DNA of 64,000 bases from Mesorhizobium temperatum (lineage in GTDB: Bacteria; Pseudomonadota; Alphaproteobacteria; Rhizobiales; Rhizobiaceae). Under the pieces are notes generated by a model. The model worked only from the letters and a program-made list of their open reading frames with translations, was not told the DNA's origin and ran no database searches. Shown here one piece after another: positions 8,692 through 18,710 of this stretch (its first letter is position 1; every line of letters starts with the position of its first letter). The stretch is taken from contig NZ_NPKJ01000068.1 in assembly GCF_002284575.1 (NCBI RefSeq), positions 124,001 to 188,000 on the forward strand. Reading direction: 5' to 3'. The position numbers and the translations under genes were made by a program.

Positions 8692-9723
8692 ATGGCTCTC
8701 GCCAGGAGCCGGCGTACCGATCGCCGTATCGATTACTGGCCAGGCTTCGTCGACGCGCTGTCGACGTTGCTGCTGGCGATCATGTTCCTGCTCACGGTCT
8801 TCGTGCTGGCGCAGTTCCTGCTCGGCCGCGAAATCTCCGGCAAGGACACGGTGCTCAACCGCCTCAATTCGCAGATCAACGAACTGACCCAGCTTCTGGC
8901 GCTGGAGCGCTCGACGACGCAGGACAAGGAAGATTCGCTCGCCAATTTGCAGGCGTCGCTGTCGGCGTCGGAGGCGGAAAAGAGTCGGCTCGAGCAATTG
9001 CTGGCGCAAGGCGCCGGTGCCGGCGACGCGGCCAACCAGCGCGCCACGGCGCTTTCGGGTGAACTCGACAACCAGCGCCAGATCAGCCAGCAGGCGCTGA
9101 GCCAGGTCGAAATCCTCAACCAGCAGATCGCGGCGCTGCGCAGGCAGATCGGAGCGCTCGAAGAAGCGCTCAACGTGTCCGAAACGCGCGACCGCGAGTC
9201 CAACACCAAGATCGCCGATCTCGGCCGCCGCCTGAACGTCGCGCTGGCGCAACGTGTGCAGGAACTGAACCGCTATCGATCCGACTTCTTCGGGCGCCTG
9301 CGCGAAATCCTCGCCGACCGCGAGAACATCCGCATCGTCGGCGACCGTTTCGTCTTCCAGTCGGAAGTGCTTTTCCCGACAGGCTCCGAAGTGATCAACG
9401 ACGCCGGCAAGGTCGAGATGAAGAAGCTCGCCGGAGCCATCATCGACCTGCAGAAGGAGATCCCGCCGGAGATCAACTGGGTGCTGCGCGTCGACGGCCA
9501 CACCGACGACAAGCCGCTATCGGGCACCGGCCGTTACCGCGACAATTGGGAACTGTCGACGGCGCGCTCGACCTCGGTGGTGAAGTTCCTGATCGAAAAC
9601 GGCGTGCCGGCCAACCGGCTGGTTGCGGCCGGCTTCGGCGAATTCCAGCCGCTCGACCCCGCCGACACCGAGGACGCGCGCAACAAGAACCGCCGCATCG
9701 AGCTGAAACTGACCGAGCGCTGA
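8692..9723 (+). CDS. MotB-like protein: one TM helix, coiled coil and OmpA domain
   Basis: This 343-residue protein has an N-terminal cytoplasmic stub, a single membrane helix (about 22-45) preceded by GFVDALS, in which Asp21 matches the proton-binding aspartate of MotB and ExbD-like stators. A long helical, Gln/Glu-rich coiled coil follows (about 55-190), then a C-terminal OmpA-type peptidoglycan-binding domain (about 220-343, with VDGHTDDKPL and NKNRRIELKL). It would be the wall-anchored partner of the upstream channel protein. The pair could transmit the proton gradient to the envelope or the cytoplasm. What it drives is unknown. Confidence 0.88.
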   Translation: MALARSRRTDRRIDYWPGFVDALSTLLLAIMFLLTVFVLAQFLLGREISGKDTVLNRLNSQINELTQLLALERSTTQDKEDSLANLQASLSASEAEKSRLEQLLAQGAGAGDAANQRATALSGELDNQRQISQQALSQVEILNQQIAALRRQIGALEEALNVSETRDRESNTKIADLGRRLNVALAQRVQELNRYRSDFFGRLREILADRENIRIVGDRFVFQSEVLFPTGSEVINDAGKVEMKKLAGAIIDLQKEIPPEINWVLRVDGHTDDKPLSGTGRYRDNWELSTARSTSVVKFLIENGVPANRLVAAGFGEFQPLDPADTEDARNKNRRIELKLTER

Positions 9724-9908
9724 TCCGGGCTGGCCTCAAGGCGAAGGCCCGGATTTAGGGCGCCCGTGCGGGCCGGCAAGGCCTGAAAAGATTACCTTTT
9801 TTTAATTACACTTTGCCGAAAACCGCTCCTAGTTTGTGCCACGGGGCCGACAACCGCCGGCGGTGGAACCGTCCATCGCCACGCGACGGAACCGGACGGC
9901 CCAAGGCC

Positions 9909-9937
9909 GGAAGGCGGCGTCCTAACCGCCGCCTTCC
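9909..9937. other. Strong hairpin upstream of the broken small gene
   Basis: A perfect 11-bp inverted repeat (GGAAGGCGGCG and its complement) with a 7-base loop lies about 20 bases before the ribosome binding site of the gene at 9960. It has no T-run, so it may be a 5'-UTR structure rather than a terminator. It is also preceded by a complementary-looking GC-rich segment. Confidence 0.5.
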
Positions 9938-9959
9938 CCCAGTAAAAGGAGACGCAACC

Positions 9960-10385
9960 ATGCGCTCTTTCACTCCCAAAACCCTCAGGCCCAAAACCCT
10001 CAGGCCCAAAACCCTCAGGTCTGCAACGCTCGCTGCCCTTCTCGTCACCGTTCCGTTTGCTGGCGCCTACGCCGGCCCGCGTGAGACAGCTTTGATCAAC
10101 CAGATACAGAGCGTGGATACTGGTAACGGTCCGCGACGCAGGCGAACCAGCTCGAGCCGGACGAGGCGCGCGACTTGCGCACGCAGATCACTCAACTCGA
10201 TCGGGCAGCCAGAGGGCCGCGCGAGATGGAACGATGCCGACCACCCAATATCAGCAGTTGCTGGCGCAGCTCGATGATGTGAGCCAGAAGCTGCGGGCAG
10301 CCACCGGCAGCGCCTTCCTTATCGGCAGCGGCGGCGATGGCGGATTTATCCAAACGGCTACGGCCCAAGCTATCCAAAAGGCTGA
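9960..10385 (+). pseudogene. Small exported protein gene disrupted by three frame changes
   Basis: Reading starts at ATG 9960 after AAAAGGAG. It gives a signal-peptide-like N-terminus (SATLAALLVTVPFAGAYA) and then GPRETALINQIQSVD. The frame then breaks near 10115-10135. A second frame resumes sensibly with ATQANQLEPDEARDLRTQIT (10134 onward). A third begins near 10233 with PTTQYQQLLAQLDDVSQKLR. A fourth, from 10347, gives YPNGYGPSYPKG and a natural-looking TGA at 10383-10385. The pieces read as one continuous exported helical protein with a Tyr/Gly/Pro tail, so this is very probably a decayed gene. The N-terminus also contains a three-copy PKTLR repeat. The intact product's function is unknown. 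Confidence 0.7.
9975..10019. repeat. 15-bp tandem repeat, three perfect copies
   Basis: CCCAAAACCCTCAGG occurs three times head to tail and encodes three Pro-Lys-Thr-Leu-Arg units at the extreme N-terminus, before the hydrophobic signal region. It is an in-frame expansion typical of slippage. Confidence 0.95.
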
Positions 10386-10416
10386 AACCATCCATCAGAG
10401 CGCCGCAGTTGATCTT

Positions 10417-10526
10417 GCGCATGATCCTTTGATTTTTGCGCAAGATCCGTTCCGCACCGAAGGCCGGCGCAGCAGATCCGTTCAAGAACCTTCCGAAAAT
10501 TGATTCCGATTTCGGGGTCATGCGCC
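10417..10526. repeat. Degenerate palindromic repeat of the GCGCATGATC family
   Basis: The ends GCGCATGATCC (10417) and GGTCATGCGC (10517-10526) are inverted copies. Internal CCGTTCCGCACCGAAGG and TTCCGAAAAT/ATTTCGGGG segments look like decayed parts of the widespread rhizobial palindrome. It overlaps the 3' end of the DUF1304 gene by a few bases. Confidence 0.5.
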
Positions 10527-10871
10527 CAGCCAAAGTACGATCAGAGCAGCTGCCGCCGGTACGGTCTGGATGTAGAGGATTTTCCTGCCGACCGTCGCCG
10601 CGCCGTAGAGGCCTGCGATGGCGACGCAGAGCAGGAAAAACACCTTGATCTGGAAACCGGTCTCGCCGAGGTAAAGCCCCCAGATCAGCCCGGCTGCGAG
10701 AAAGCCGTTGTAATGCCCCTGGTTGGCCGCAAGCACTTTCGATGCGCTGGCGAATTCCGGCGTCAGCTTGAACAGCTTGTGGCCGCGCGGCGTATTCCAC
10801 AGCACCATCTGCAGATAGACGATGTAGAGGTGGATCAGCGCCACCAACCCGACCAGCACATTGGCGATCAT
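10518..10871 (-). CDS. DUF1304 family membrane protein
   Basis: The 117-residue protein has four membrane helices and the DUF1304 look: an N-terminal ALIHLYIVYLQMVLW helix, then ANQGHYNGFLAAGLIWG with a conserved NQG/YN pair, and a C-terminal hydrophobic helix. DUF1304 proteins are small inner-membrane proteins with no assigned biochemical role. It is transcribed away from the M32 carboxypeptidase, with a 179-base gap that must hold both promoters. The last codons run into a repeat element, so the C-terminus (LIVLWLGA) may have been remodelled by it. Confidence 0.85.
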   Translation of the reverse strand: MIANVLVGLVALIHLYIVYLQMVLWNTPRGHKLFKLTPEFASASKVLAANQGHYNGFLAAGLIWGLYLGETGFQIKVFFLLCVAIAGLYGAATVGRKILYIQTVPAAAALIVLWLGA

Positions 10872-11050
10872 GCTCCCGTCGCGGCACGCGCCGCCTCGCG
10901 ATATTGATCACGCACGCCGCCGCTCCCGCAAGACGCATTGCGGCGTGCATCGTGCTAGCAACCAATGTGCCTATCGCCGACGGCCTTCAGGGTTGCCAAT
11001 GCCCACGCATTGGTATCTTTTCCCGCCGTTCAGATTCAGCGGAACCCGCC

Positions 11051-12535
11051 ATGTCCTTTCAAAAACTCGACGACCTCGGCCACAAGCTCGAAGCACTGGA
11101 GCATGCGCTCGCCATTCTCGGCGCCGACGAGGCGACCCACATGGCCGTCGGCGGCGGCGAAAAGCGCGCCGAGGCGATGTCGGCGCTGGCCGGCATGCAT
11201 CACGCCAGAGCGACAGCGCCGGAGATCGCCGACTGGATCGCAGCCGCCGAACAGGAAACGCTGAACGAAGAACAGCGGGCAGCGGTCAAGGAGTTCCGGC
11301 GGCAATACACCAACCTGACCTGTCTGCCGGTCGAATTCGTCGAGCGTCAAACGACCGCGCGCATGCGCTCCGAGCAGTTGTGGCGCGACTTGCGTGCAAA
11401 GAACGACTGGGCAGGTTTTTTGCCGGCGCTCGAAGGCGTCGTGGCGCTGGTGCGCGAGGAAGCAGCACTTCGCGCCGACGTGCTCGGCCTCGATCCCTAT
11501 GACGCGCTGATGGAGCAATACGATCCCGGCAACCGCGCCGCCGACATCACGCCGGTCTTCGCCGAGTTGAAGACCTTCCTAAGGGATTTTCTGCCGGAGG
11601 CACTGGCCGTGCAGGAAGAGCGGCTGGCGAAACATCCGCTGAAGCCGCTTTCGGGCAGCTATGCGATCGAAAAGCAGCGCGAGCTTGGCCTCGCCATGAT
11701 GGCGGCGGTCGGCTTCGACCTCACCCACGGCTCGCTGTCGGTATCGCATCATCCGTTCTGCGGCGGCGTGCCGAGCGACGTGCGCATCACCACCCGCTAC
11801 AGGACCTCCGATTTCCTGTCGGCGCTGATGGGCGTGCTGCACGAGACCGGCCATGCGCTTTACGAACAGAACCTGCCGAAGGCGTGGGCGCACTGGCCGC
11901 TCGGCAAGGCGCGCGGCATGGCCGTGCATGAAAGCCAGAGCCTGTTCGTCGAAAAGCAGATCGGCCGCAATCCCGAATTCTGGCGCTGGGCGCTGCCTGT
12001 GGTCGAACGGCACCTCGGCGAGATCTGGTCGATCGACGACATCCTGCCGCATGTGCATCGGGTCGAGCGCGGCCTGATCCGCGTCGACGCCGACGAGGTC
12101 ACCTATCCGCTTCACGTCATCCTGCGCTTCGAGCTGGAGCAGGAGCTTGTCTCGGGGCGGCTGGAGGCCGCCGACCTGCCCGAGGCCTGGGACGCCAAGA
12201 TGCGCGACTATCTCGGCCTGTCGACCATCGACAACCCGGCCGACGGGCCGATGCAGGACGTGCACTGGCCGGGTGCCGCCTTCGGCTATTTCCCCTCCTA
12301 CACGCTGGGCGCCATGATGGCGGCGCAGCAATGGGCGGCGCTGACCAGAGATCATCCCTCCGCCGACGAAGACCTCGCCAAGGGAAATTTCGCGGCGATC
12401 AACGACTGGCGCCGTGACAGGATCTGGTCGCGAGGCTCGCGCTGGTCGACGCCCGAACTGCTCGAACGGGCGACAGGTGAAAAACTGAACGCCGCGTATT
12501 TCACGGAGCATCTGAAGAAGCGCTACGGCGGCTGA
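11051..12535 (+). CDS. M32-family metallocarboxypeptidase
   Basis: At 494 residues this matches carboxypeptidase Taq (family M32), a zinc enzyme that removes C-terminal residues from peptides, usually in the cytoplasm. The zinc motif HETGH lies at about residues 263-267, and the downstream HESQSLFVEKQIGRN block supplies the third ligand region. Other family landmarks are HPFCGGVPSDVRITTRY before the zinc motif and FGYFPSYTLGAMMAAQ near the end. The ATG at 11051 gives the standard family start (MSFQKLDDL). Longer in-frame upstream starts are not supported. It stands alone, and a housekeeping role in peptide turnover is likely. Confidence 0.95.
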   Translation: MSFQKLDDLGHKLEALEHALAILGADEATHMAVGGGEKRAEAMSALAGMHHARATAPEIADWIAAAEQETLNEEQRAAVKEFRRQYTNLTCLPVEFVERQTTARMRSEQLWRDLRAKNDWAGFLPALEGVVALVREEAALRADVLGLDPYDALMEQYDPGNRAADITPVFAELKTFLRDFLPEALAVQEERLAKHPLKPLSGSYAIEKQRELGLAMMAAVGFDLTHGSLSVSHHPFCGGVPSDVRITTRYRTSDFLSALMGVLHETGHALYEQNLPKAWAHWPLGKARGMAVHESQSLFVEKQIGRNPEFWRWALPVVERHLGEIWSIDDILPHVHRVERGLIRVDADEVTYPLHVILRFELEQELVSGRLEAADLPEAWDAKMRDYLGLSTIDNPADGPMQDVHWPGAAFGYFPSYTLGAMMAAQQWAALTRDHPSADEDLAKGNFAAINDWRRDRIWSRGSRWSTPELLERATGEKLNAAYFTEHLKKRYGG

Positions 12536-12652
12536 ACACCGCCATCCCCAAGTCGCTTCCTGCTACCGCAGGCTGTAAAAATCTGCACGGCCAGACTTTA
12601 CTTTGACTGGAAAGCCTCAGAGAAAGAGCTGTCTTCAACTCTGCGGGGGCAG

Positions 12653-14767
12653 ATGTCGGCCTGTATCAGTTTTCGCGAGGTCAAGCCTTTACGGTGCCTC
12701 GTCGTATTTTTCATATTATTGATCGGTTTGAGTTCTCCCGCCATGTCCGACGACATGGTTCTCAGGGGCCTGGCGGAAAGCTGGGTAAAGCGGGTTGATA
12801 TTCCGGCTGCCGACCCGGCGCGATCGGATCAAGTCAAAAATGGCATTTCATGGCTGCTCTCGGACGATCAGATCAATCACCGCGCCGTCGGCTATGTCGA
12901 ATACTGGCGCACCGTCTACAAGATCGTCGACCGTCCCGGCCTCGAACAAGGCGCGGGGATCGACCTGCAGTTCGACCCGTCCCGGCATAAGGTCACGTTC
13001 AACCATCTTCACATCATCCGCGATGGTGCGGTGCTGGATCGGCTGGAAGACGTTAAATTCGACATTTTCCGCAAGGAAAGAGACGCCGAAAAAGGCGTCT
13101 TCGATGGCTGGCTGACAGCGCATGCCAATATCGATGACGTGCGCGTCGGCGACATCATCGACTATGGATCGACCTATGAGATAACCCCGCTCGTCGGGAA
13201 GGACCTTTTCTTCAAAAGTTTCGCATCCGAATGGGAAGAGCCGGTAGCGTTTATCAGGACCATCATCACCTGGCCGACCGCGCAGCCGCTGCACGTCAAG
13301 GCACGGGGAACCCAACTCAAGCCTTCGATCTCTTCATCGGGATCGGACAGTGTCTATTTGTGGGAAATTGCAAACCCGAAACCGATCAAGATTGAGGACA
13401 ATCTGCCGGCAGAGTATCCGGCCTGGGGCTCTGTCGATGTGTCCTCCACTGCGAATTGGCAAAGTGTGGTCGATGCAGTTGCGGCCTATTATAAGCCCGT
13501 GACCACCTTTCCTGCCGACTTCGCCGCAAAGCTCGACGCTATAGCCATCAAGCATCCCGTGCCCGCGGACCGGATGGTCCAGGCGATGCGATTGGTGCAG
13601 GACCAGATACGCTATGTCAGCCTGTCGATCGGTGCCGGATCTCACATTCCACGCGACCCTGGGACTGTCCTGCGTAGCGGATTTGGTGATTGCAAGGACA
13701 AGGCATTGCTGCTTGCTTCGTCGCTCGTGCGACTTGGCATTTCTGCCGAAGTCGCCCTGGCGGATATCGACCAGGGGCAGGCCTTGGATCAGCATCTGCC
13801 GGCGCTTAGCAATTTCGATCATGCTATCGTGAAGGTAAAGATCGGAACCCAGACATATTGGGTGGACGCCACTAATGATCTTCAGGGAGGCAAGGCGCGC
13901 AATTTCGCGGAACCCGACTATGGTTTCGCACTGCCGCTTTCCAGCACTGGCGGATTGGAAAAGATGCCAAGTCCGGTGCTTACCAGTCCGTCGGTCCAGG
14001 TTGAGGAACAATTCGACTTTCCAAAGAAGTCGGGCGACCCGCTGACCCTGACGGTCTTCTCGATGTATGGAGACGCCAACGCCGACTGGATGCGTCAAAA
14101 ACTGGCCAGCCAGTCCTTGACCGATCTCTCCAACACCTATTTGCAGTACTACAGCAAGCAGTATCCCGGTATCCGAAGCGTCGCCGGACTGGATATCGTC
14201 GATCGCCGCGACGGCAACGTCCTGAGTGTAAAAGAGAGTTACCAGTTGCCGGCAGATGCGCTAGCAGCCAACGACCTTGCCAAGCAATTTACCATCAAGG
14301 CCGATCTCGGAAGCAGTCTTCCGACTCCAACGATGGTCGGCAGGATCGGTCCCATTTCTCTCGGCACTCCATTTTACAGGCGCTACAGCATCGTCATACG
14401 CAATCTGAAAGCCAGGTTTTCCGGGGAGCAGATAAAGGACGTCGTTACGCCCTACGTTTCGCTCAAGGCATCCTGGAGCAACACCCCAACCGAATTTCGT
14501 GTTGGTTGGGACTTCCGGACATTGGAGACGGAGGTGCCGGCCAAGGCGATCGTCGATTATCTGAAATCCGTTGACGACATCGCAGACAACATCCAGTGGC
14601 AATATGATCTTACTTACGAAGACCCGCCGCCCGCGAAGGTGAAGGTCCGCGACCCGGCCATGGAACAACGACAAGTTATCGCCAGCACGTTTTTACTGTC
14701 CTTGCTCGTCGGAGTTCCACTCTTCATCGCTTATCGACGCAGCAAACGCTCAGTTTTCGGTAGCTGA
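12653..14767 (+). CDS. Exported DUF3857/transglutaminase-like protein with a C-terminal TM helix
   Basis: This 704-residue protein has a signal sequence (LVVFFILLIGLSSPAMS, about 16-32), a DUF3857 domain (about 60-240), and a transglutaminase-like domain. The latter carries a putative Cys-His-Asp triad: Cys347 in FGDCKDKALLL, His in FDHAIVKV near 393, and Asp in WVDATND near 404. A beta-rich region follows, and a final membrane helix (about 678-696) ends in RRSKR. It is probably periplasmic and anchored by the C-terminus. Family members are thought to act as proteases or cross-linkers, but substrates are not known. The gene is visibly lower in GC and uses more AT-ending codons than its neighbours, which suggests acquisition. 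Confidence 0.85.
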   Translation: MSACISFREVKPLRCLVVFFILLIGLSSPAMSDDMVLRGLAESWVKRVDIPAADPARSDQVKNGISWLLSDDQINHRAVGYVEYWRTVYKIVDRPGLEQGAGIDLQFDPSRHKVTFNHLHIIRDGAVLDRLEDVKFDIFRKERDAEKGVFDGWLTAHANIDDVRVGDIIDYGSTYEITPLVGKDLFFKSFASEWEEPVAFIRTIITWPTAQPLHVKARGTQLKPSISSSGSDSVYLWEIANPKPIKIEDNLPAEYPAWGSVDVSSTANWQSVVDAVAAYYKPVTTFPADFAAKLDAIAIKHPVPADRMVQAMRLVQDQIRYVSLSIGAGSHIPRDPGTVLRSGFGDCKDKALLLASSLVRLGISAEVALADIDQGQALDQHLPALSNFDHAIVKVKIGTQTYWVDATNDLQGGKARNFAEPDYGFALPLSSTGGLEKMPSPVLTSPSVQVEEQFDFPKKSGDPLTLTVFSMYGDANADWMRQKLASQSLTDLSNTYLQYYSKQYPGIRSVAGLDIVDRRDGNVLSVKESYQLPADALAANDLAKQFTIKADLGSSLPTPTMVGRIGPISLGTPFYRRYSIVIRNLKARFSGEQIKDVVTPYVSLKASWSNTPTEFRVGWDFRTLETEVPAKAIVDYLKSVDDIADNIQWQYDLTYEDPPPAKVKVRDPAMEQRQVIASTFLLSLLVGVPLFIAYRRSKRSVFGS

Positions 14768-14827
14768 TAAATCCTTCAGCAGCCTATTGGGCTGGCTGGA
14801 GGGTGACCCCGTCAGGGCTGCCCGATG

Positions 14828-16630
<1,803 letters not shown>

Positions 16631-16834
16631 GACCGTTTCCTCTGGCTCTTCTGGGCATGCGCCTCAATATGCGCTTACCGCGGCCTTGTGATTCAATTCC
16701 GGCTGATGTATAGGCTCGCCGACCGTTTTTAAAAGCCGTGGCTCCTCAATAGCTGCGGCTTCGAGTTTTAAAAAGGGGCGCATCGACGCAGGCTTTATGC
16801 CCGTCAGCAGCGCCAGCGAACCAGGAATAGCACA

Positions 16835-17056
16835 ATGAAGACCGACATCCATCCCGACTACCACACCATCAAGGTCGTCATGACCGACGGCACCGAATAC
16901 ATGACCCGTTCGACCTGGGGCAAGGAAGGCGATACGATGAACCTCGACATCGATCCGACCACCCATCCGGCCTGGACCGGCGGCCAGCAGACCCTGCTCG
17001 ACCGCGGCGGCCGCCTGTCGAAGTTCAAGAAGCGTTTCGAAGGTTTCGGCCTCTAA
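16835..17056 (+). CDS. rpmE: 50S ribosomal protein L31, zinc-independent (C-) form
   Basis: The 73-residue protein is L31, a component of the large subunit at the intersubunit bridge (MKTDIHPDYHTIKVVMTDG...). There are no cysteines, so it is the C- form lacking the CxxC zinc ribbon. In many bacteria C- L31 replaces the zinc form when zinc is scarce, but in most Rhizobiales it is the only copy. A strong terminator follows at 17083-17109. No Zur box was recognised upstream. Confidence 0.95.
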   Translation: MKTDIHPDYHTIKVVMTDGTEYMTRSTWGKEGDTMNLDIDPTTHPAWTGGQQTLLDRGGRLSKFKKRFEGFGL

Positions 17057-17082
17057 GCCGCAGGCCTTTTTCGGATCAAAGA

Positions 17083-17109
17083 AACCCGCCCTCGTGGCGG
17101 GTTTTTTGT
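17083..17109 (+). terminator. Rho-independent terminator of rpmE
   Basis: AACCCGCC and GGCGGGTT form an 8-bp stem around CTCGT and are followed by a run of T. It lies 27 bases after the rpmE stop codon. It also sits just after the stop of the convergent TetR gene and may serve both. Confidence 0.9.
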
Positions 17110-17122
17110 TGGCAAATGCGGC

Positions 17123-17764
17123 CTATTCGCCGACCAGTTCGCGCAGCGCCATCCGCTTATAGGCGGCGACCAGGTCGTCACCTTCCTTTCGACCGACCGA
17201 GATCGCCAGCCGCATGGTGGCCTCGCCCATCTGCCAGACGAGAAGCGCCGTCGTTTCCAGCGCCGCCGGATCGGCGGTGGGCCGCAGCCGCTTCAGCACG
17301 GCGGTGAGGAATTCGGCGTTGGCCCGGCTGTCGGCGAGCTCGAGTTCGCGCAGCGCCTTGTCGGCCTGCGTGCCCGACCAGATGTCGCGCATCACCGGCT
17401 CCGCCAGGAACCGCCCGTAATAGATATCCACCAGCTCGGAAAACGCCCGCCGCAGCCCTTCGGCGTCGCTGACCTGTGCAAGGGATGCCGCGATGCAGGC
17501 CTGGCTTTCGGCGGTGTAACGCTCGGCCAGCGCCCAGATGATTGCCCGCTTGTCCGGGAAGAACTGGTAGAGCGAACCGATCGACACGCCGGCCCGTTCC
17601 GCCACCTCGCCCATGCGCATGGCGTCGCTGCCATGCTCGGCGATCAGCGCGGAAGCGGCGGCCAGCATCCGCTCGACCCGCTCGCGGCTGCGTTGCTGGC
17701 TTGGCGCGCGCCGCGGCGATGCGATCTGGCCATCCTGTGAACCCGATATGGCCGTGCCTTCCAT
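17123..17764 (-). CDS. TetR/AcrR-family transcriptional regulator
   Basis: This protein of about 213 residues has an N-terminal TetR helix-turn-helix (SRERVERMLAAASALIAEHG, then VAERAGVSIGSLYQFFPDKRAI, about 25-70) and an all-helical ligand-binding domain. The ATG at 17764 is preferred because GGGAG lies six bases upstream. An in-frame GTG at 17806 would start inside the operator region. It is divergent from an NmrA-like oxidoreductase, and the intergenic region holds inverted repeats, so it most probably represses that operon and itself until an inducer binds. Confidence 0.9.
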   Translation of the reverse strand: MEGTAISGSQDGQIASPRRAPSQQRSRERVERMLAAASALIAEHGSDAMRMGEVAERAGVSIGSLYQFFPDKRAIIWALAERYTAESQACIAASLAQVSDAEGLRRAFSELVDIYYGRFLAEPVMRDIWSGTQADKALRELELADSRANAEFLTAVLKRLRPTADPAALETTALLVWQMGEATMRLAISVGRKEGDDLVAAYKRMALRELVGE

Positions 17765-17801
17765 CACTGTCTCCCGACGAACAACCAACAAATTGGCTTG
17801 A

Positions 17802-17861
17802 CTCACAAAATACGAGGGTTTATCACGTTTTGCAAATATGAGGATTACTCATGTTTGTGAG
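17802..17861. promoter_or_regulatory. Probable TetR operator region
   Basis: The divergent promoter region contains outer arms CTCACAAA (17802-17809) and TTTGTGAG (17854-17861) in inverted orientation. Inside is a perfect ATGAG-N5-CTCAT palindrome (17838-17852), plus a diverged copy of the same block about 24 bases to the left. A regulator dimer or pair of dimers could bind here and control both directions. Inference from symmetry only. Confidence 0.6.
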
Positions 17862-17875
17862 CAAAGGAAATCACC

Positions 17876-18709
17876 ATGATCGACACAGCAAGAAAACCGA
17901 CTTTGATCCTCGGCGGCACCGGCAAAACCGGCCGTCGTCTCGCGGACAGGCTGACGGCGCAGGGCCTGCCGGTACGGATCGGCTCGCGCTCGGGCACGCC
18001 GCCCTTCGACTGGGAAAACGACGCGACCTGGGCCCCCGCGCTTGACGGTGTCGGCGCCGTCTACATCAGCTACTATCCTGATCTTGCGGTGCCCGGTGCG
18101 GCCGAAGCGGTCGGCGCCTTCGCCAACCATGCCGTGGCAAGCGGTGTCCGCCGGCTGGTGCTGCTGTCGGGGCGCAGCGAAACGGAAGCGCAACGCGCCG
18201 AAGAGATGCTCAAAGCCTCAGGCGCCGACTGGACGATCCTGCGCTGCGCCTGGTTTTCCCAGAATTTCAGCGAGAGTTTTTTGCTCGATCCGCTGCTCGC
18301 TGGCGAGGTGGCTTTGCCGGTCGGCACTGTCGGAGAACCGTTCGTCGATGCCGACGATATCGCCGACGCCGCCGTGATGGTGCTTACCCGGCAAGGCCAT
18401 GTCGGCCAGCTTTACGAGCTGACGGGACCACGGCTGCTGAGCTTCGCTGACGCGGTCGCCGAGATCGGCAAGGCGAGCGGCCGCGACATCCGGTTCAAAC
18501 GGATTTCGCATGCCGAGTTCACCGCAGCTGTAGCCGGGTACGAGTTGCCGGCCGAGTTTGCCTGGCTGCTCAACGAGTTGTTCACCGAAGTGCTCGACGG
18601 CCGCAACGAGGCGCTGACCGACGGCGTCCAGCGCGTGCTCGGCCGCGCGCCGAAAGATTTTTCCACCTACGCAACCGAAACCGCTGCTATGGGCATCTGG
18701 AGTGACTGA
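17876..18709 (+). CDS. NmrA-like NAD(P)-binding atypical SDR protein
   Basis: The 277-residue protein has a Rossmann N-terminus with GGTGKTGR (residues 13-20) that matches the atypical short-chain dehydrogenase or NmrA/HSCARG group. It lacks the catalytic YxxxK of classical SDRs. Members sense the NADPH/NADP ratio or reduce quinones and other small molecules. The ATG follows AAAGGAAA at good spacing. It forms an operon with the DUF1772 gene, whose start overlaps its stop, and it is divergent from the TetR regulator. A redox- or electrophile-responsive role is likely but unproven. Confidence 0.88.
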   Translation: MIDTARKPTLILGGTGKTGRRLADRLTAQGLPVRIGSRSGTPPFDWENDATWAPALDGVGAVYISYYPDLAVPGAAEAVGAFANHAVASGVRRLVLLSGRSETEAQRAEEMLKASGADWTILRCAWFSQNFSESFLLDPLLAGEVALPVGTVGEPFVDADDIADAAVMVLTRQGHVGQLYELTGPRLLSFADAVAEIGKASGRDIRFKRISHAEFTAAVAGYELPAEFAWLLNELFTEVLDGRNEALTDGVQRVLGRAPKDFSTYATETAAMGIWSD

Positions 18710-18710
18710 C

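Noticed and set aside
7665..9723. Zorya anti-phage system
   Set aside because: The two genes resemble ZorA and ZorB in layout, but no ZorC, ZorD or ZorE effector is adjacent. The following locus is a decayed unrelated gene.
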